Below are positions 47,812 to 57,671 of a stretch of DNA of 64,000 bases, one piece after another (the stretch's first letter is position 1; each line of letters begins with the position of its first letter). The stretch is from positions 186,001 through 250,000 of the forward strand of contig NZ_LMVL02000003.1 in assembly GCF_001541345.2 (NCBI RefSeq), read 5' to 3'. A model generated the notes under the pieces. That model worked only from the letters and a program-made list of their open reading frames with translations. It did no database searches and was not told the origin of the DNA. The translations under genes were made by a program, and so were the position numbers. This DNA comes from Gillisella vitis. GTDB lineage: Bacteria > Pseudomonadota > Alphaproteobacteria > Rhizobiales > Rhizobiaceae.

Positions 47812-48231
47812 ATGATTGATGATGTCGTCCATACGCCAAAGCCCAGCCTGGTAGACCTGTTGTTCGTGCTCTTCCTGCGCGTTGTTGCGCTTGCCTGCCT
47901 TTGGCTGGGCTTACAGTTCTGGGGGCTTCTGGTGGGCTTTGCAGGCGACGGCCTTGGGCGGTTCGATCTGATGAATGTGCCTTGGCGCATTGCCAGCTGC
48001 GGGCTTGCCGTGATGCTGCCGGTGGCAGGGGTCGGGTTGTGGATGACGGTCTCCTGGGGGCCGGTCATCTGGGTGATTGCCGCCAGTGGCCAGATCCTGA
48101 TGCACGCCGTATGGCCGGGCATTTTCGGGCGCGATCCGCTGATCGTCGCATTCCATCTGATTGTCGCCGTCGTTTATATCGCTTTCCGCCTGGCGATCCT
48201 GCTGCAAAAGCGCCGGCGCGCCACGGCATAA
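47812..48231 (+). CDS. Conserved rhizobial membrane protein (DUF6163-like)
   Basis: 139 residues from MIDDVVHTPKPSLVDLL (47812), four membrane segments and a basic C-terminus (QKRRRATA). Similar small proteins sit beside ldtR in related genomes as I remember them; the DUF assignment is from memory. Function unknown. Located 148 bp upstream of ldtR on the same strand. Confidence 0.7.
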   Translation: MIDDVVHTPKPSLVDLLFVLFLRVVALACLWLGLQFWGLLVGFAGDGLGRFDLMNVPWRIASCGLAVMLPVAGVGLWMTVSWGPVIWVIAASGQILMHAVWPGIFGRDPLIVAFHLIVAVVYIAFRLAILLQKRRRATA

Positions 48232-48266
48232 GGAATGGTTTACCCTGATACAAGCAGGCTGAATGG

Positions 48267-48284
48267 TAAGCCTCTGTTAAGCCT
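48267..48284 (+). promoter_or_regulatory. Tandem TAAGCCT repeats upstream of ldtR
   Basis: TAAGCCT at 48267-48273 and 48278-48284, 11 bp apart (one helical turn), within a wider inverted repeat GCAGGCT (48254-48260) / AGCCTGC (48280-48286). Either an activator or repressor site for ldtR or a weak terminator of the preceding gene. Confidence 0.35.
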
Positions 48285-48379
48285 GCGTTTTAAATAGAAT
48301 TTTATCTGCATTCGATATTGTCACTCACAAGGCGGTTGGAAACCAACAAGGCCGCCACCCAAACAGTGAGGCAGACGAT

Positions 48380-48892
48380 ATGACCACGACAAAGATCAAA
48401 CCGCAGGTGTCCGCTATCGATCACGAAGAGCAGACCATCCGTTCTCTCTATCTTGATTCCCTGCATCTGGTGGAGCGCCTTCACCGCCGCCTGCTCGACG
48501 TTATCAAGGACGAATTCGACCGTCAGGGCCGTAACGACGTCAATGCCGTCCAGGCTTTGCTGTTGTTTAACATCGGCAATTCCGAGCTGACGGCTGGCGA
48601 ACTTCGCTCGCGTGGCTACTACCTCGGCTCCAACGTTTCCTATAACGTCAAGAAGCTGGTGGACCTTGGTTTCATCAATCATTCCCGCTCGCGTGTCGAC
48701 CGCCGTTCGGTCCGTATTTCCCTGACGCCCGAAGGCCAGGACATCGCCGAAACCGTTGCCAAGCTCTATGAGCGTCACGTCGGCTCCATCCAGAAGGTCG
48801 GTGGCATCGGTCCGGACGAGTTCAACCAGATGAACCGGTTGTTGCAGCGTCTCGATCGCTTCTGGAACGACACGATCGCCTATCGGATGTAG
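48380..48892 (+). CDS. ldtR: MarR-family regulator LdtR
   Basis: 170 residues. Winged helix: LFNIGNSELTAGELRSRGYYLGSNVSYNVKKLVDLGFINHSRSRVDRRSVRISLT. The sequence corresponds to LdtR of Sinorhizobium and Liberibacter, which controls an L,D-transpeptidase gene and stress tolerance; that target gene is next here (49307), which strengthens the name. Long N-terminal helix for dimerisation. Confidence 0.88.
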   Translation: MTTTKIKPQVSAIDHEEQTIRSLYLDSLHLVERLHRRLLDVIKDEFDRQGRNDVNAVQALLLFNIGNSELTAGELRSRGYYLGSNVSYNVKKLVDLGFINHSRSRVDRRSVRISLTPEGQDIAETVAKLYERHVGSIQKVGGIGPDEFNQMNRLLQRLDRFWNDTIAYRM

Positions 48893-49306
48893 TCCAACCG
48901 GCTGCAATGTCTGGCTTTGCTGCCTTGATAGACCGGTAACGGTCCTTCAATCCCGGCAGGTTGATATCGCCTCGCTTTGTTTTGATGCGTGGATGCTTAT
49001 TCAACACAGTGTTGTGAGCGCCTCGGGCCTGACAAGCTTTGGCCATATTGATATGGGACCGCCAGACTGTGGAATAAGCTGGTTGTTCGACCCGCGCTAG
49101 AGCCTTGCCTTCGCCCGGGTTCAAAAGAAACTCTTTAGGGCAGAGGGCTTTTGGAACAAGCGATAGCGGCAAACGTTTCCCGCGATGAAAACAATGATTG
49201 CGGAACGCCTCCGGCTTTATTAAGCACAATGCCTTCATGGGACCTGATCGTCTCCCATGGGCTAAAGCGTTTCGGGATCGGTGGATCGGTAGGGAAATAG
49301 AAGACT
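48893..49306. other. Intergenic region between ldtR and the L,D-transpeptidase
   Basis: 414 bp without a gene. Contains CAACAC-A-GTGTTG (49002-49014) and CATGGGA-N10-TCCCATG (49236-49259), both perfect dyads, the second 47 bp before the next gene. Confidence 0.5.
49236..49259. promoter_or_regulatory. Dyad upstream of the L,D-transpeptidase gene
   Basis: CATGGGA and TCCCATG, 7-bp arms with a 10-bp centre. A candidate LdtR operator by position only. Confidence 0.35.
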
Positions 49307-50632
49307 ATGGCGGACAAGATGAATATGGTTTCGGTCTCTCGCAGAGCATTGTTGAGAGGCGCGGCATTGGTGGGAGCATCCACGCTGGCCGGGACCGCCA
49401 TGGCGCAATCTGCCGTCGACGAGCTGATCAATGCCCGGTCGCGGGGCAATTGGGACGACCAGTTCGATGCCCAGACATCACGTGCGGTCGCCTCGGTGAC
49501 ATCAAATTCGCCGATGTTGAGCGCCACCAACCTGCCGAACCTGCAATTGGCCATTTCCGCCTATCAGCAGATCGTTGCTCAGGGCGGTTGGCCGCAGGTC
49601 AATCCCTCGGTGAAGTTGAAACTCGGGTCCATTGATCCCGTCGTTCAGCAACTGCGCCAACGCCTGATGATCTCGGGCGATCTTGGCCAGGAAGCGGGCA
49701 TGTCCAATTCTTTCGACACCTATGTCGACGGTGCCGTGAAGCGTTTTCAGGCTCGTCACGGTCTGCCCACCGATGGTGCGCTTGGCGAATATACGCTGAA
49801 AGCGATGAATATTTCTGCCGATGTGCGTCTCAACCAGCTCAATACCAATCTGGTGCGCCTGCAGGCAATGTCTGGTGATCTGGGCAACCGGTATGTCATG
49901 GTCAACATTCCCTCGATGTCCATCGAGGCCGTCGAAAACGATCGCGTCGCACTGCGCACCAATGCCGTTGTCGGTCGTATCGACCGCCCGACCCATTCCA
50001 TCAATTCCAAGATCTATGAAGTCATCCTGAATCCCTACTGGACTGCGCCGCGCTCGATCGTCGAAAAGGACATCGTGCCGCTGATGCGCAAGGACCCGAC
50101 CTATCTCACGCGCAACAATATCCGTCTCTTCGATGGCAAAGGCCAGGAAGTGGCTCCGGAAACTGTGGATTGGAACGCGCCAAAGGCGCCGAACCTGATG
50201 TTCCGTCAGGACCCTGGCAAGATCAACGCCATGGCCTCGACGAAGATCAACTTTCACAATCCCAACAACGAATATCTGCACGATACGCCGCAGCAGGGCC
50301 TGTTCAACAAACTGATGCGCTTTGAATCCTCCGGCTGCATGCGCGTCCAGAACGTGCGCGATCTGATCACATGGTTGCTGAGGGATACGCCCGGCTGGAA
50401 CCGTCAGGAAATCGAGCGGGTCATCTCCACGCGCCAGAACAATGTGATCAAGCTTTCGCAGGAAGTGCCTGTCTATATCGTGTACATCACGGCGTGGTCT
50501 GCCAAGGACAATGTCGTGCAGTTCCGTGATGATATCTACAAGCGTGATGGCGATGCCCAGTTGGCGCTGCAAACCAACATTGGGGTGGAGCAAAATCCAG
50601 GCCGGATTGAGGACGACAATTTGCCGCAGTAA
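49307..50632 (+). CDS. L,D-transpeptidase (YkuD family)
   Basis: 441 residues. A Tat-like signal (SRRALLRG, then a hydrophobic run, cleavage near AMAQ at residue 34) exports it to the periplasm. A peptidoglycan-binding domain is seen around [23 protein letters not shown], and the YkuD catalytic region has [25 protein letters not shown] with the nucleophile C344. Cross-links peptidoglycan 3-3 or attaches outer-membrane proteins. It corresponds to LdtP, the target of LdtR. Followed by a hairpin at 50660. Confidence 0.92.
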   Translation: MADKMNMVSVSRRALLRGAALVGASTLAGTAMAQSAVDELINARSRGNWDDQFDAQTSRAVASVTSNSPMLSATNLPNLQLAISAYQQIVAQGGWPQVNPSVKLKLGSIDPVVQQLRQRLMISGDLGQEAGMSNSFDTYVDGAVKRFQARHGLPTDGALGEYTLKAMNISADVRLNQLNTNLVRLQAMSGDLGNRYVMVNIPSMSIEAVENDRVALRTNAVVGRIDRPTHSINSKIYEVILNPYWTAPRSIVEKDIVPLMRKDPTYLTRNNIRLFDGKGQEVAPETVDWNAPKAPNLMFRQDPGKINAMASTKINFHNPNNEYLHDTPQQGLFNKLMRFESSGCMRVQNVRDLITWLLRDTPGWNRQEIERVISTRQNNVIKLSQEVPVYIVYITAWSAKDNVVQFRDDIYKRDGDAQLALQTNIGVEQNPGRIEDDNLPQ

Positions 50633-50659
50633 GTCTTGCTTCCAGGCATTTTTATCAAG

Positions 50660-50694
50660 GGCCGCGCTCAAGTTGCGCGGCCTTCTGCGTTTTT
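50660..50694 (+). terminator. Hairpin after the L,D-transpeptidase gene
   Basis: GGCCGCGC (50660-50667) pairs with GCGCGGCC (50675-50682) around TCAAGTT, followed by TT and after a short gap TTTTT (50690-50694). Confidence 0.6.
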
Positions 50695-50834
50695 ACGCGG
50701 GCAGCAGGCTGGGTGATACAAGAACAAGCATCGTCTTCCGCGCTTTGACCCGCAAATGTCGTTCTGTTGTCTTGCTCTTGGGGCGCGAGGACGTTAAGAC
50801 GCGCACGCATCAACGCTTTCAGGAGACTGCGATC

Positions 50835-52124
50835 ATGGCCAATACCGATGCTTTCTTTTCCCGTCCGCTTGCCGAAACCGATCCGGATATTTTTGGTGCG
50901 ATTGAAAAGGAGCTCGGTCGTCAACGCCATGAAATCGAGCTGATTGCTTCTGAAAACATCGTCTCGCGCGCCGTGCTGGAAGCGCAGGGCTCGATCATGA
51001 CCAACAAATATGCCGAGGGCTATCCGGGCAAGCGCTATTACGGTGGCTGTCAGTTCGTGGATATTGCCGAGGAATTGGCGATCGAACGCGCCAAGAAGCT
51101 GTTTGGCGTCAATTTTGCCAATGTTCAGCCCAATTCCGGTTCGCAGATGAACCAGGCCGTGTTCCTGGCGCTGTTGCAGCCGGGCGATACCTTCATGGGT
51201 CTCGACCTGAATTCCGGGGGCCATCTCACCCACGGTTCGCCGGTCAACATGTCAGGCAAGTGGTTCAACGTCGTCTCCTATGGCGTGCGTCAGGACGATA
51301 ATCTTCTGGACATGGATGCGGTGGCTGAATCGGCCCGCAAACACAAGCCCAAGCTGATCATTGCCGGTGGCACAGCCTATTCGCGGATCTGGGACTGGAA
51401 GCGCTTCCGTGAGATCGCAGACGAAGTCGGCGCCTATCTGATGGTCGATATGGCCCATATCGCCGGTCTGGTCGCTGGCAATCAGCATCCGTCGCCGTTC
51501 CCGCATTGCCACGTCGCCACCACCACGACACACAAGTCGTTGCGTGGCCCGCGTGGCGGCATGATCCTCACCAATGACGAGGATCTGGCCAAGAAGTTCA
51601 ATTCGGCTGTCTTCCCCGGTCTCCAGGGCGGCCCGCTGATGCATGTGATCGCTGCCAAGGCGGTTGCCTTTGGCGAAGCCTTGCAGCCGGAATTCCAGGA
51701 TTATGCCGCCCAGGTGGTCAAGAACGCCAAGGCCCTTTCAGAAACCCTGGTCAAGGGTGGCCTCGATATCGTCTCCGGCGGTACCGACAACCATTTGATG
51801 CTGGTCGATCTGCGCAAGAAGAACGCCACCGGCAAGCGCGCCGAGGCAGCCCTTGGCCGCGCCTATGTCACCTGCAACAAGAACGGCATTCCGTTCGATC
51901 CTGAAAAGCCTTTCGTCACCTCGGGTGTTCGCCTCGGCACGCCAGCTGGCACGACCCGTGGCTTCAAGGAGGCCGAATTCATCGAGATCGGTAATCTGAT
52001 CGTTGAGGTTCTCGACGGTCTGAAAGTTGCCAATTCCGACGAGGGCAATAGCGCCGTCGAGGCAAGCGTTCGCGATAAGGTCGTTGGCCTGACCGGCCGC
52101 TTCCCGATGTATCCTTACCTGTAA
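50835..52124 (+). CDS. glyA: Serine hydroxymethyltransferase
   Basis: 429 residues from [17 protein letters not shown], with AGGAG at 50821. Converts serine and THF to glycine and methylene-THF. PLP lysine K234 in [39 protein letters not shown] and [13 protein letters not shown] are family signatures. First gene of a run with nrdR and rib genes; strong codon bias. Confidence 0.97.
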   Translation: MANTDAFFSRPLAETDPDIFGAIEKELGRQRHEIELIASENIVSRAVLEAQGSIMTNKYAEGYPGKRYYGGCQFVDIAEELAIERAKKLFGVNFANVQPNSGSQMNQAVFLALLQPGDTFMGLDLNSGGHLTHGSPVNMSGKWFNVVSYGVRQDDNLLDMDAVAESARKHKPKLIIAGGTAYSRIWDWKRFREIADEVGAYLMVDMAHIAGLVAGNQHPSPFPHCHVATTTTHKSLRGPRGGMILTNDEDLAKKFNSAVFPGLQGGPLMHVIAAKAVAFGEALQPEFQDYAAQVVKNAKALSETLVKGGLDIVSGGTDNHLMLVDLRKKNATGKRAEAALGRAYVTCNKNGIPFDPEKPFVTSGVRLGTPAGTTRGFKEAEFIEIGNLIVEVLDGLKVANSDEGNSAVEASVRDKVVGLTGRFPMYPYL

Positions 52125-52133
52125 GGCGAAGAG

Positions 52134-52610
52134 ATGCGGTGCCCGTTTTGCGGTTCGGACGATACCCAGGTCAAGGATTCCCGACCGGCGGAGGACAATA
52201 GCGCCATCCGCCGGCGTCGGATCTGCCCGGATTGCGGCGGCCGCTTCACCACATTCGAGCGCGTGCAACTGCGCGAGCTGACCGTGTTGAAAAAGACGGG
52301 CCGCAAGGCGCCTTTCGACCGCAACAAGCTGGTGCGGTCTTTCGAGATTGCCCTTCGCAAACGTCCCGTTGATCGGGACCGGATCGAACGGGCGGTCTCG
52401 GGAATCGTGCGACGGCTGGAAAGCTCCGGCGAGACGGAAATTTCCTCCGAACAGATCGGCTTGCAGGTGCTGGAAGCGCTGAAAAGCCTCGATGACGTGG
52501 CTTTCGTGCGTTACGCCTCGGTCTACCGTGATTTTTCCCATGCTGAGGATTTCGAGCAGGTCATTTCTGAAATTACCGCCAAGATTTCCCAGGATCACGA
52601 ACCGGGGTAA
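52134..52610 (+). CDS. nrdR: Transcriptional repressor NrdR
   Basis: 158 residues. N-terminal zinc ribbon [17 protein letters not shown]...[17 protein letters not shown] with its four Cys, followed by an ATP-cone ([18 protein letters not shown]). Represses ribonucleotide reductase genes when dATP is bound. 9 bp after glyA and 2 bp before ribD, the usual order in rhizobia. Confidence 0.97.
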   Translation: MRCPFCGSDDTQVKDSRPAEDNSAIRRRRICPDCGGRFTTFERVQLRELTVLKKTGRKAPFDRNKLVRSFEIALRKRPVDRDRIERAVSGIVRRLESSGETEISSEQIGLQVLEALKSLDDVAFVRYASVYRDFSHAEDFEQVISEITAKISQDHEPG

Positions 52611-52612
52611 AC

Positions 52613-53713
52613 ATGGTGTGCGACCAGCCTGACGATCAGCGGTTTATGGCAGCGGCGATTAGGCTTGGTCGCAGTCATCTGGGGCAAACCCTGACCAACC
52701 CGTCTGTCGGCTGCGTGATTGTTGCTGATGGAACCATCGTTGGCTCCGCTGTCACAGCGATTGGCGGACGCCCGCATGCCGAACGTCAGGCTCTTGCCGT
52801 GGCCGGCGAAAAAGCACGTGGCGCAACGGCCTATGTAACGCTTGAGCCCTGTTCTCATCATGGCAAGACACCGCCCTGTGCGGATGCGCTGGTTGAGGCT
52901 GGCGTGGCACGGGTTGTGGTTGCCGTGACCGACCCGGACCCGCGCGTTTCAGGCCGTGGCCTTTCCATCCTGACGGATGCGGGGATCGAGGTGGTAACCG
53001 GCGTGCTGGAGCGTGAAGCGCGCTATGGCCTCGCTGCCTATCTGACCCGGCAGACGAAACAGCGCCCGCATGTAACGCTGAAACTGGCGCTATCGCGCGA
53101 TGGCATGATTGGCCGGGCGGGCGAGGGGCAGGTGGCGATCACCGGACCACTGGCCCGTATCCAGGTGCAATTGCTGCGCGCCGAGACTGATGCCATTCTG
53201 GTCGGGTTCGGCACGGCAAAAGCTGATGATCCAGATCTGACGGTGCGGCTGGCTGGACAGACCCATCTTTCGCCGCTGCGCATCGTGCTTGACCGGCGGC
53301 TGGACCTGTCCCTTGGGTCGAAACTGGTGCAAACGGCAGGTCAAGTGCCAACGGTTTGCGCCTGCGGTGAGCCTTCCACCTTTACCTGCACGGAAAGTTT
53401 CGAGGCGAGCCGCACGGCATTGCAGGCTGCGGGTGTCCATGTCTGGCCGGTGGCCGATCTTGACGATCTGCTGCGCCAACTGGCTGTGCAGGGGATGTCT
53501 TCCCTGCTGGTGGAAGGTGGGGCCGCTGCGGCAAAAGCCTTTCTGAACGCGGGCCTGGTGGATCGCATCCATCTTTATCAAGGACCGGATGAAATCGGCG
53601 ATAGTGGACTTGCATCGCCGCTCACGCCTGCCAATATACCGGAAAATTTTCGTCATCTGCGCGGTGTGACCTTCGGCGCGGATAGGTTTGGTGAATATGA
53701 GCGGGATTTCTGA
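52613..53713 (+). CDS. ribD: Bifunctional riboflavin deaminase/reductase RibD
   Basis: 366 residues. Deaminase domain (1-145) with the zinc motifs HAERQAL and LEPCSHHGKTPPC, and reductase domain with VTLKLALSRDGMIG, DAILVGFGTAKADDPDLTVR and LLVEGGAAAAKAF. Catalyses the second and third steps of riboflavin synthesis after GTP cyclohydrolase II. Its stop overlaps the ribE start by one base (TGATG). Confidence 0.96.
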   Translation: MVCDQPDDQRFMAAAIRLGRSHLGQTLTNPSVGCVIVADGTIVGSAVTAIGGRPHAERQALAVAGEKARGATAYVTLEPCSHHGKTPPCADALVEAGVARVVVAVTDPDPRVSGRGLSILTDAGIEVVTGVLEREARYGLAAYLTRQTKQRPHVTLKLALSRDGMIGRAGEGQVAITGPLARIQVQLLRAETDAILVGFGTAKADDPDLTVRLAGQTHLSPLRIVLDRRLDLSLGSKLVQTAGQVPTVCACGEPSTFTCTESFEASRTALQAAGVHVWPVADLDDLLRQLAVQGMSSLLVEGGAAAAKAFLNAGLVDRIHLYQGPDEIGDSGLASPLTPANIPENFRHLRGVTFGADRFGEYERDF

Positions 53714-54324
53714 TGTTTACAGGCATTGTCACCGATATCGGCACCGTGGAAGACATCGTGCCTCTGAAGGAAGGCGTAAAGCTGCGCATCGTCACAGCCT
53801 ATGATCCTGATACAATCGACATGGGCGCTTCCATTGCGCATTCCGGGACCTGCCTGACCGTCACCGGTCTGCCAGAGTCGGGCAGCAATGCACGGTGGTT
53901 TGAAGTGGAAGCCTGGGAAGAAGCCCTGCGGCTGACCACCATCGGTAGCTGGCAAAAGGGCACACGGATCAACCTGGAGCGCTCTTTGAAAATCGGCGAT
54001 GAGCTGGGCGGGCATATCGTCTCCGGCCATGTCGATGGCAAGGCCGAGATTCTGGCGATCAAAGCCGAAGGCGATGCGACCCGCTTCACTCTGCGGGTGC
54101 CTGAGAACCTGGCCCGTTTCGTCGCCCCGAAGGGCTCAGTTGCGCTGGACGGAACCTCGCTGACGGTCAATGGTGTCGAGGGCTGCGACTTCGACATCCT
54201 GCTGATCCGCCACACGCTGGAAGTGACGACATGGGGCGACCGGCAGGTCGGCGATTTCGTCAATTTCGAAGTCGATACCATGGCGCGCTATGCGGCAAGG
54301 CTCGCGGAATTTCCAAAGGCGTAA
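53713..54324 (+). CDS. ribE: Riboflavin synthase alpha subunit
   Basis: 203 residues in two lumazine-binding repeats: MFTGIVTDIGTVEDI...HSGTCLTV and GGHIVSGHVDGKAEI...DGTSLTVNGVEG. Dismutates two lumazines to riboflavin. Translationally coupled to ribD. Last gene of the rightward run before a convergent small gene. Confidence 0.96.
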   Translation: MFTGIVTDIGTVEDIVPLKEGVKLRIVTAYDPDTIDMGASIAHSGTCLTVTGLPESGSNARWFEVEAWEEALRLTTIGSWQKGTRINLERSLKIGDELGGHIVSGHVDGKAEILAIKAEGDATRFTLRVPENLARFVAPKGSVALDGTSLTVNGVEGCDFDILLIRHTLEVTTWGDRQVGDFVNFEVDTMARYAARLAEFPKA

Positions 54325-54349
54325 AAACTTATGCGCTTTGTGAGAAAGG

Positions 54350-54376
54350 GCGGAAGGGCCGGGTAGCTCCTTCCGC
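54350..54376. terminator. Hairpin between ribE and a convergent gene
   Basis: GCGGAAGG (54350-54357) pairs with CCTTCCGC (54369-54376). No T-run, so terminator function is uncertain. Confidence 0.4.
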
Positions 54377-54385
54377 ACACATCCA

Positions 54386-54745
54386 TCAAGCCGAGGCGGT
54401 AAACACTGAGATGCTACCGTCATCGACCGTCACCATGCCAACAATGGTGGTGACATCGACGCCCTGGCCATCGAGCTGACGCATCAGTTTCGGATTGGCA
54501 ATAATAGCGGCCTGCAACTTGCGCGCCTGGGCGGAATGCGGGTCCTGGGCATCCAGCGCCTGGCGCATTGGGTCGGATGTCTGAAGGCCACGCAGCGGCA
54601 CGACTGTCAGTCGGTTGCCGACAATTGCTTGCACTGACTGGGGATGACCATCTTCGGAGGCCACTTCAATAGCGGCCTGGGATGCGCCACCGAAAGAGAT
54701 GGCGGCGACGGTAGAAGCACTGAGCATATGTCCGACACGGTTCAT
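54386..54745 (-). CDS. Small secreted protein of unknown function
   Basis: 119 residues from MNRVGHMLSAST (54745), preceded by AGGAG at an 8-nt distance. A signal peptide (cleavage near GGASQA/AIEV, residue 22) indicates export. The mature part is short and acidic with VGMVTVDDGSISVFTASA at the end; no domain recognised. It interrupts the rib genes on the opposite strand. Confidence that it is real comes from the RBS, signal peptide and normal codon use. Confidence 0.6.
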   Translation of the reverse strand: MNRVGHMLSASTVAAISFGGASQAAIEVASEDGHPQSVQAIVGNRLTVVPLRGLQTSDPMRQALDAQDPHSAQARKLQAAIIANPKLMRQLDGQGVDVTTIVGMVTVDDGSISVFTASA

Positions 54746-55275
54746 CGGTAATCTCCTGATCCAAATTATCCCCCGGCTTATCTCGTCCAAGACGCTTGCC
54801 GGTGATGATTGATGTGCGTCGCAACAAAGGCGATTTCCAGCCCTCGGACCGCCTTGATGGGTTACAAATCCGTCATCTTGATTTTCATCAAATCGCCATT
54901 TTTAGCGCGGGCGAAAGTGTCGCTGCTGACCAATTATCACTACCGGTTTTCTGGCTCGGATTTTCGCAAGATTACTGATATTTATCAGCAGGTTGACGAA
55001 GCGTGTCCTCTGTTGAGGCTATCTCATTGGCGCGCCTTCCAATGACTGATGAGTCAGTAAAATGTCTGCATCTGCCGCAAAACCGGTGTTTTGCGGGCTT
55101 GGTCACAATAATGTGCGATAGCGCTGGCGTTGGGAGGCCAAGGGAGCCGGATTGCAAGGCTTTGGCGGCATTTCGGCGGGTTTTGCGGAAAAACACTTGC
55201 CATTCGGGGTAGGGCATGGTTTGACCCCGCATCCAATCATTGCCATTTTCTCCATCCGTTCCGGGGTGACCGCTT
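54746..55275. other. Gene-free stretch between the small secreted gene and ribH
   Basis: 530 bp without a convincing gene; short open frames exist but lack RBS and conservation. No FMN-riboswitch consensus was found upstream of ribH. A small dyad TGACT-GATG-AGTCA lies near 55043-55056. Confidence 0.55.
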
Positions 55276-55734
55276 ATGTCTGACCAGTATTCCGCACCGC
55301 ACCTTCTTATTGTCGAGGCCCGTTTCTACGACGACATGGCCGATGCGCTTCTGGACGGCGCCAAGGCGGTGCTGGATGAGGCTGGCGCCAGCTATGACAT
55401 CGTTACCGTCATGGGCGCGCTCGAAGTCCCTGCGGCTATTTCCATGGCGCTTGACGGCGCCGACAATGGCGGCGTGGTCTATGATGGCTATGTGGCTCTC
55501 GGCATGGTTATCAGGGGTGAGACCTATCACTTCGATATCGTCGCCAACGAATCCTCCCGCGCCCTGATGGATCTTTCCGTGTCAGAATCGCTTGCCATCG
55601 GCAACGGCATCCTCACGGTAGAGAATGACGAACAGGCCTGGGCCCGCGTCAAGCGGACGGACAAGGACAAGGGTGGCTTTGCCGCTCGCGCCGCCTTGAC
55701 GATGATTGCCTTGAAGCAGAAATTTGGTGGTTGA
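55276..55734 (+). CDS. ribH: 6,7-dimethyl-8-ribityllumazine synthase
   Basis: 152 residues. Joins the ribitylaminouracil and dihydroxybutanone phosphate precursors; its lumazine product is the substrate of Rib[30 protein letters not shown] and [20 protein letters not shown] with the catalytic His are present. nusB begins 4 bp downstream, the common ribH-nusB pair. Confidence 0.96.
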   Translation: MSDQYSAPHLLIVEARFYDDMADALLDGAKAVLDEAGASYDIVTVMGALEVPAAISMALDGADNGGVVYDGYVALGMVIRGETYHFDIVANESSRALMDLSVSESLAIGNGILTVENDEQAWARVKRTDKDKGGFAARAALTMIALKQKFGG

Positions 55735-55738
55735 ACCG

Positions 55739-56221
55739 ATGACGACCGAAAATAACAAACCGCCGGTCAAGACCGCCAACCAGCGCGGCGCGGCACGGCT
55801 TGCCGCTGTGCAGGCGCTTTACCAGATGGATATCGGCGGCACCGGCGTTCTTGAAGTCGTTGCTGAATACGAGACCCATCGTCTCGGTCAGGAAATCGAC
55901 GGCGAAACCTATCTGAAGGCCGATGCCTCCTGGTTCCGTTCCATCGTGGCCGGTGTGGTCCGCGACCAGACCAAGATCGATCCGCTGATCCGTCAGGCCT
56001 TGCAGGACGATTGGTCGCTGGCCCGGGTGGACAGCACCGTGCGGGCCATTCTGCGCGCCGGTACGTTCGAATTGCTGGAGCGTAAAGACGTACCCATTGC
56101 GGTGATCGTCACGGAATACGTGGAGATTGCCCACGCCTTTTTCCAGGAAGACGAACCCAAGCTGGTGAATGCGGTGCTGGACCGGATTGCCAAGCAGGTC
56201 AGGGCTCCCGCAGTCAAGTAA
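55739..56221 (+). CDS. nusB: Transcription antitermination protein NusB
   Basis: 160 residues from [11 protein letters not shown] (55739). All-helical RNA-binding protein acting with NusE at boxA of rRNA operons. Signature: [19 protein letters not shown] near the N-terminus and [44 protein letters not shown] (family core) near the end. Confidence 0.95.
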   Translation: MTTENNKPPVKTANQRGAARLAAVQALYQMDIGGTGVLEVVAEYETHRLGQEIDGETYLKADASWFRSIVAGVVRDQTKIDPLIRQALQDDWSLARVDSTVRAILRAGTFELLERKDVPIAVIVTEYVEIAHAFFQEDEPKLVNAVLDRIAKQVRAPAVK

Positions 56222-56248
56222 CAGCCCTTCGGGGGAGGGGGCAGGACC

Positions 56249-57475
56249 ATGGCAGTGGAAAGCAGCACTGGCCTTGAACATCAGTTGCGCGGTGCCAAGC
56301 GTACCGTTGCTATTCTGACCGCTGCCCAGGCGGTTCTGGGCTCTGTTGCCCCCCTGTCCTTTTCCCTGGGCGGGCTTGCCGGTTACCAAATGCTGGGTGC
56401 CGATAAATCGCTGGCGACAGCGCCGCTCACCGGCTTCAACATTGGCGTTGCCCTCGGCGCGGTGGTTATTGCCGTCGCGGCCCGGCTGTTTGGTCGCAAG
56501 GCTGCATTCATCATGGGGGCAGGCTCGGCGGCGATTGGCGGATTGGTTGCCACGCTGGCACTGTTCAGGATCGATTTCTGGCTGTTTGCCTTCGGCCTGC
56601 TGCTGATCGGCCTGTCCAGCGGCTTTACCCAGAAGATCCGATTTGCCGCCGCCGACAGTTCGCCCAGCTATTTCAAGGGCGAGGCCATTTCCTGGATTCT
56701 CGCAGGCGGCATTGTTTCGGCGATCCTTGGTCCGCAATTGGCGATCTGGCTGAAAGATCTGTTCGAGCCGGTGTTGTTTGCCGGTGCATTCCTGGCACTG
56801 GCGCCGCTGATGCTGCTGGCCATTGGGATTCTCAGCTTCGTTCATCTGGGGCAGCCGCTCGGCCACCAGGATGACAGCGCCAAGCCCGCGCGCCCGCTGC
56901 GCGAGATCGTGCTGACGCAACGGTTCATCACCGGGATGATCTGCGGTATCTGCACCTATGCGCTGATGACCTTCATGATGACGGGTGCGCCGCTCGCCAT
57001 GGTGATCGGCTGCGGCTTTACCTCCGATCAGGCAACTCTCGGCATTCAATGGCATGTCATCGCCATGTTCGCGCCAAGCTTCTTCACCGGACGACTGATC
57101 CGCAGGTTCGGGGCAGAAAAAATCGTTGCCGCCGGTCTGCTGATCCTGATGGGGTGCGCCGTCGTCGCCCACATGGGCGTCGAGCTATGGAATTTCTGGG
57201 GCGCGCTGGTGCTGCTCGGCATCGGCTGGAATTTCGGCTTCATCGGCGCTACCGCCATCGTCGCCTCCTCCTATCGGCCGCAGGAGGCTGACAAGGTCCA
57301 GGGTTTCCACGACATCATCCTGTTCAGCACGGTTGCTCTCTCGTCCTTTTCTTCCGGCAAGGTGTTTACCGCCTATGGCTGGTCGGTGATGAACCTGGTG
57401 ATCTGGCCGGTGACCGTGCTTTGCCTCGTGCTGATTGCGCTGCAATTGCTTGCCGAGCGTCACGTCAAGGCCTGA
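56249..57475 (+). CDS. MFS transporter
   Basis: 408 residues, twelve hydrophobic segments. The loop after segment 2 has AARLFGRKAAFIMG and the second half GRLIRRFGAEKIVAAG, both MFS-like. The sequence is of the uncharacterised YcaD/ArsJ-like efflux type seen beside nusB in rhizobia. Starts 28 bp after nusB and may share its transcript. Substrate unknown. Confidence 0.87.
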   Translation: MAVESSTGLEHQLRGAKRTVAILTAAQAVLGSVAPLSFSLGGLAGYQMLGADKSLATAPLTGFNIGVALGAVVIAVAARLFGRKAAFIMGAGSAAIGGLVATLALFRIDFWLFAFGLLLIGLSSGFTQKIRFAAADSSPSYFKGEAISWILAGGIVSAILGPQLAIWLKDLFEPVLFAGAFLALAPLMLLAIGILSFVHLGQPLGHQDDSAKPARPLREIVLTQRFITGMICGICTYALMTFMMTGAPLAMVIGCGFTSDQATLGIQWHVIAMFAPSFFTGRLIRRFGAEKIVAAGLLILMGCAVVAHMGVELWNFWGALVLLGIGWNFGFIGATAIVASSYRPQEADKVQGFHDIILFSTVALSSFSSGKVFTAYGWSVMNLVIWPVTVLCLVLIALQLLAERHVKA

Positions 57476-57671
57476 CAGCTCCTGTTACCCTCCAACACAG
57501 CTCTTCACGGCGGAACATTTCCCGACGGTTGTTGGTTGCGTTCAGGCACGGCAGGACGCTTTGAAATCCGGTTGCACACTCTTGACCTTTGCGGCGTGAG
57601 AAGCGCACTCTGCCTTCGAAACAGGCAACGTCCTTTGAGGAGAGGGCGGTGTACAACAGGGAGGCGTTGGA

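Noticed and set aside
54746..55275. FMN riboswitch upstream of ribH
   Set aside because: Searched by eye for the conserved AGGGGCGGGGTGAAA and CCCACCGGCGG-type blocks and found none.
55649..57172. Leftward open frame of 507 codons opposite ribH, nusB and the MFS gene
   Set aside because: Spans three real genes in antisense; low-complexity Gln/Gly/His composition.
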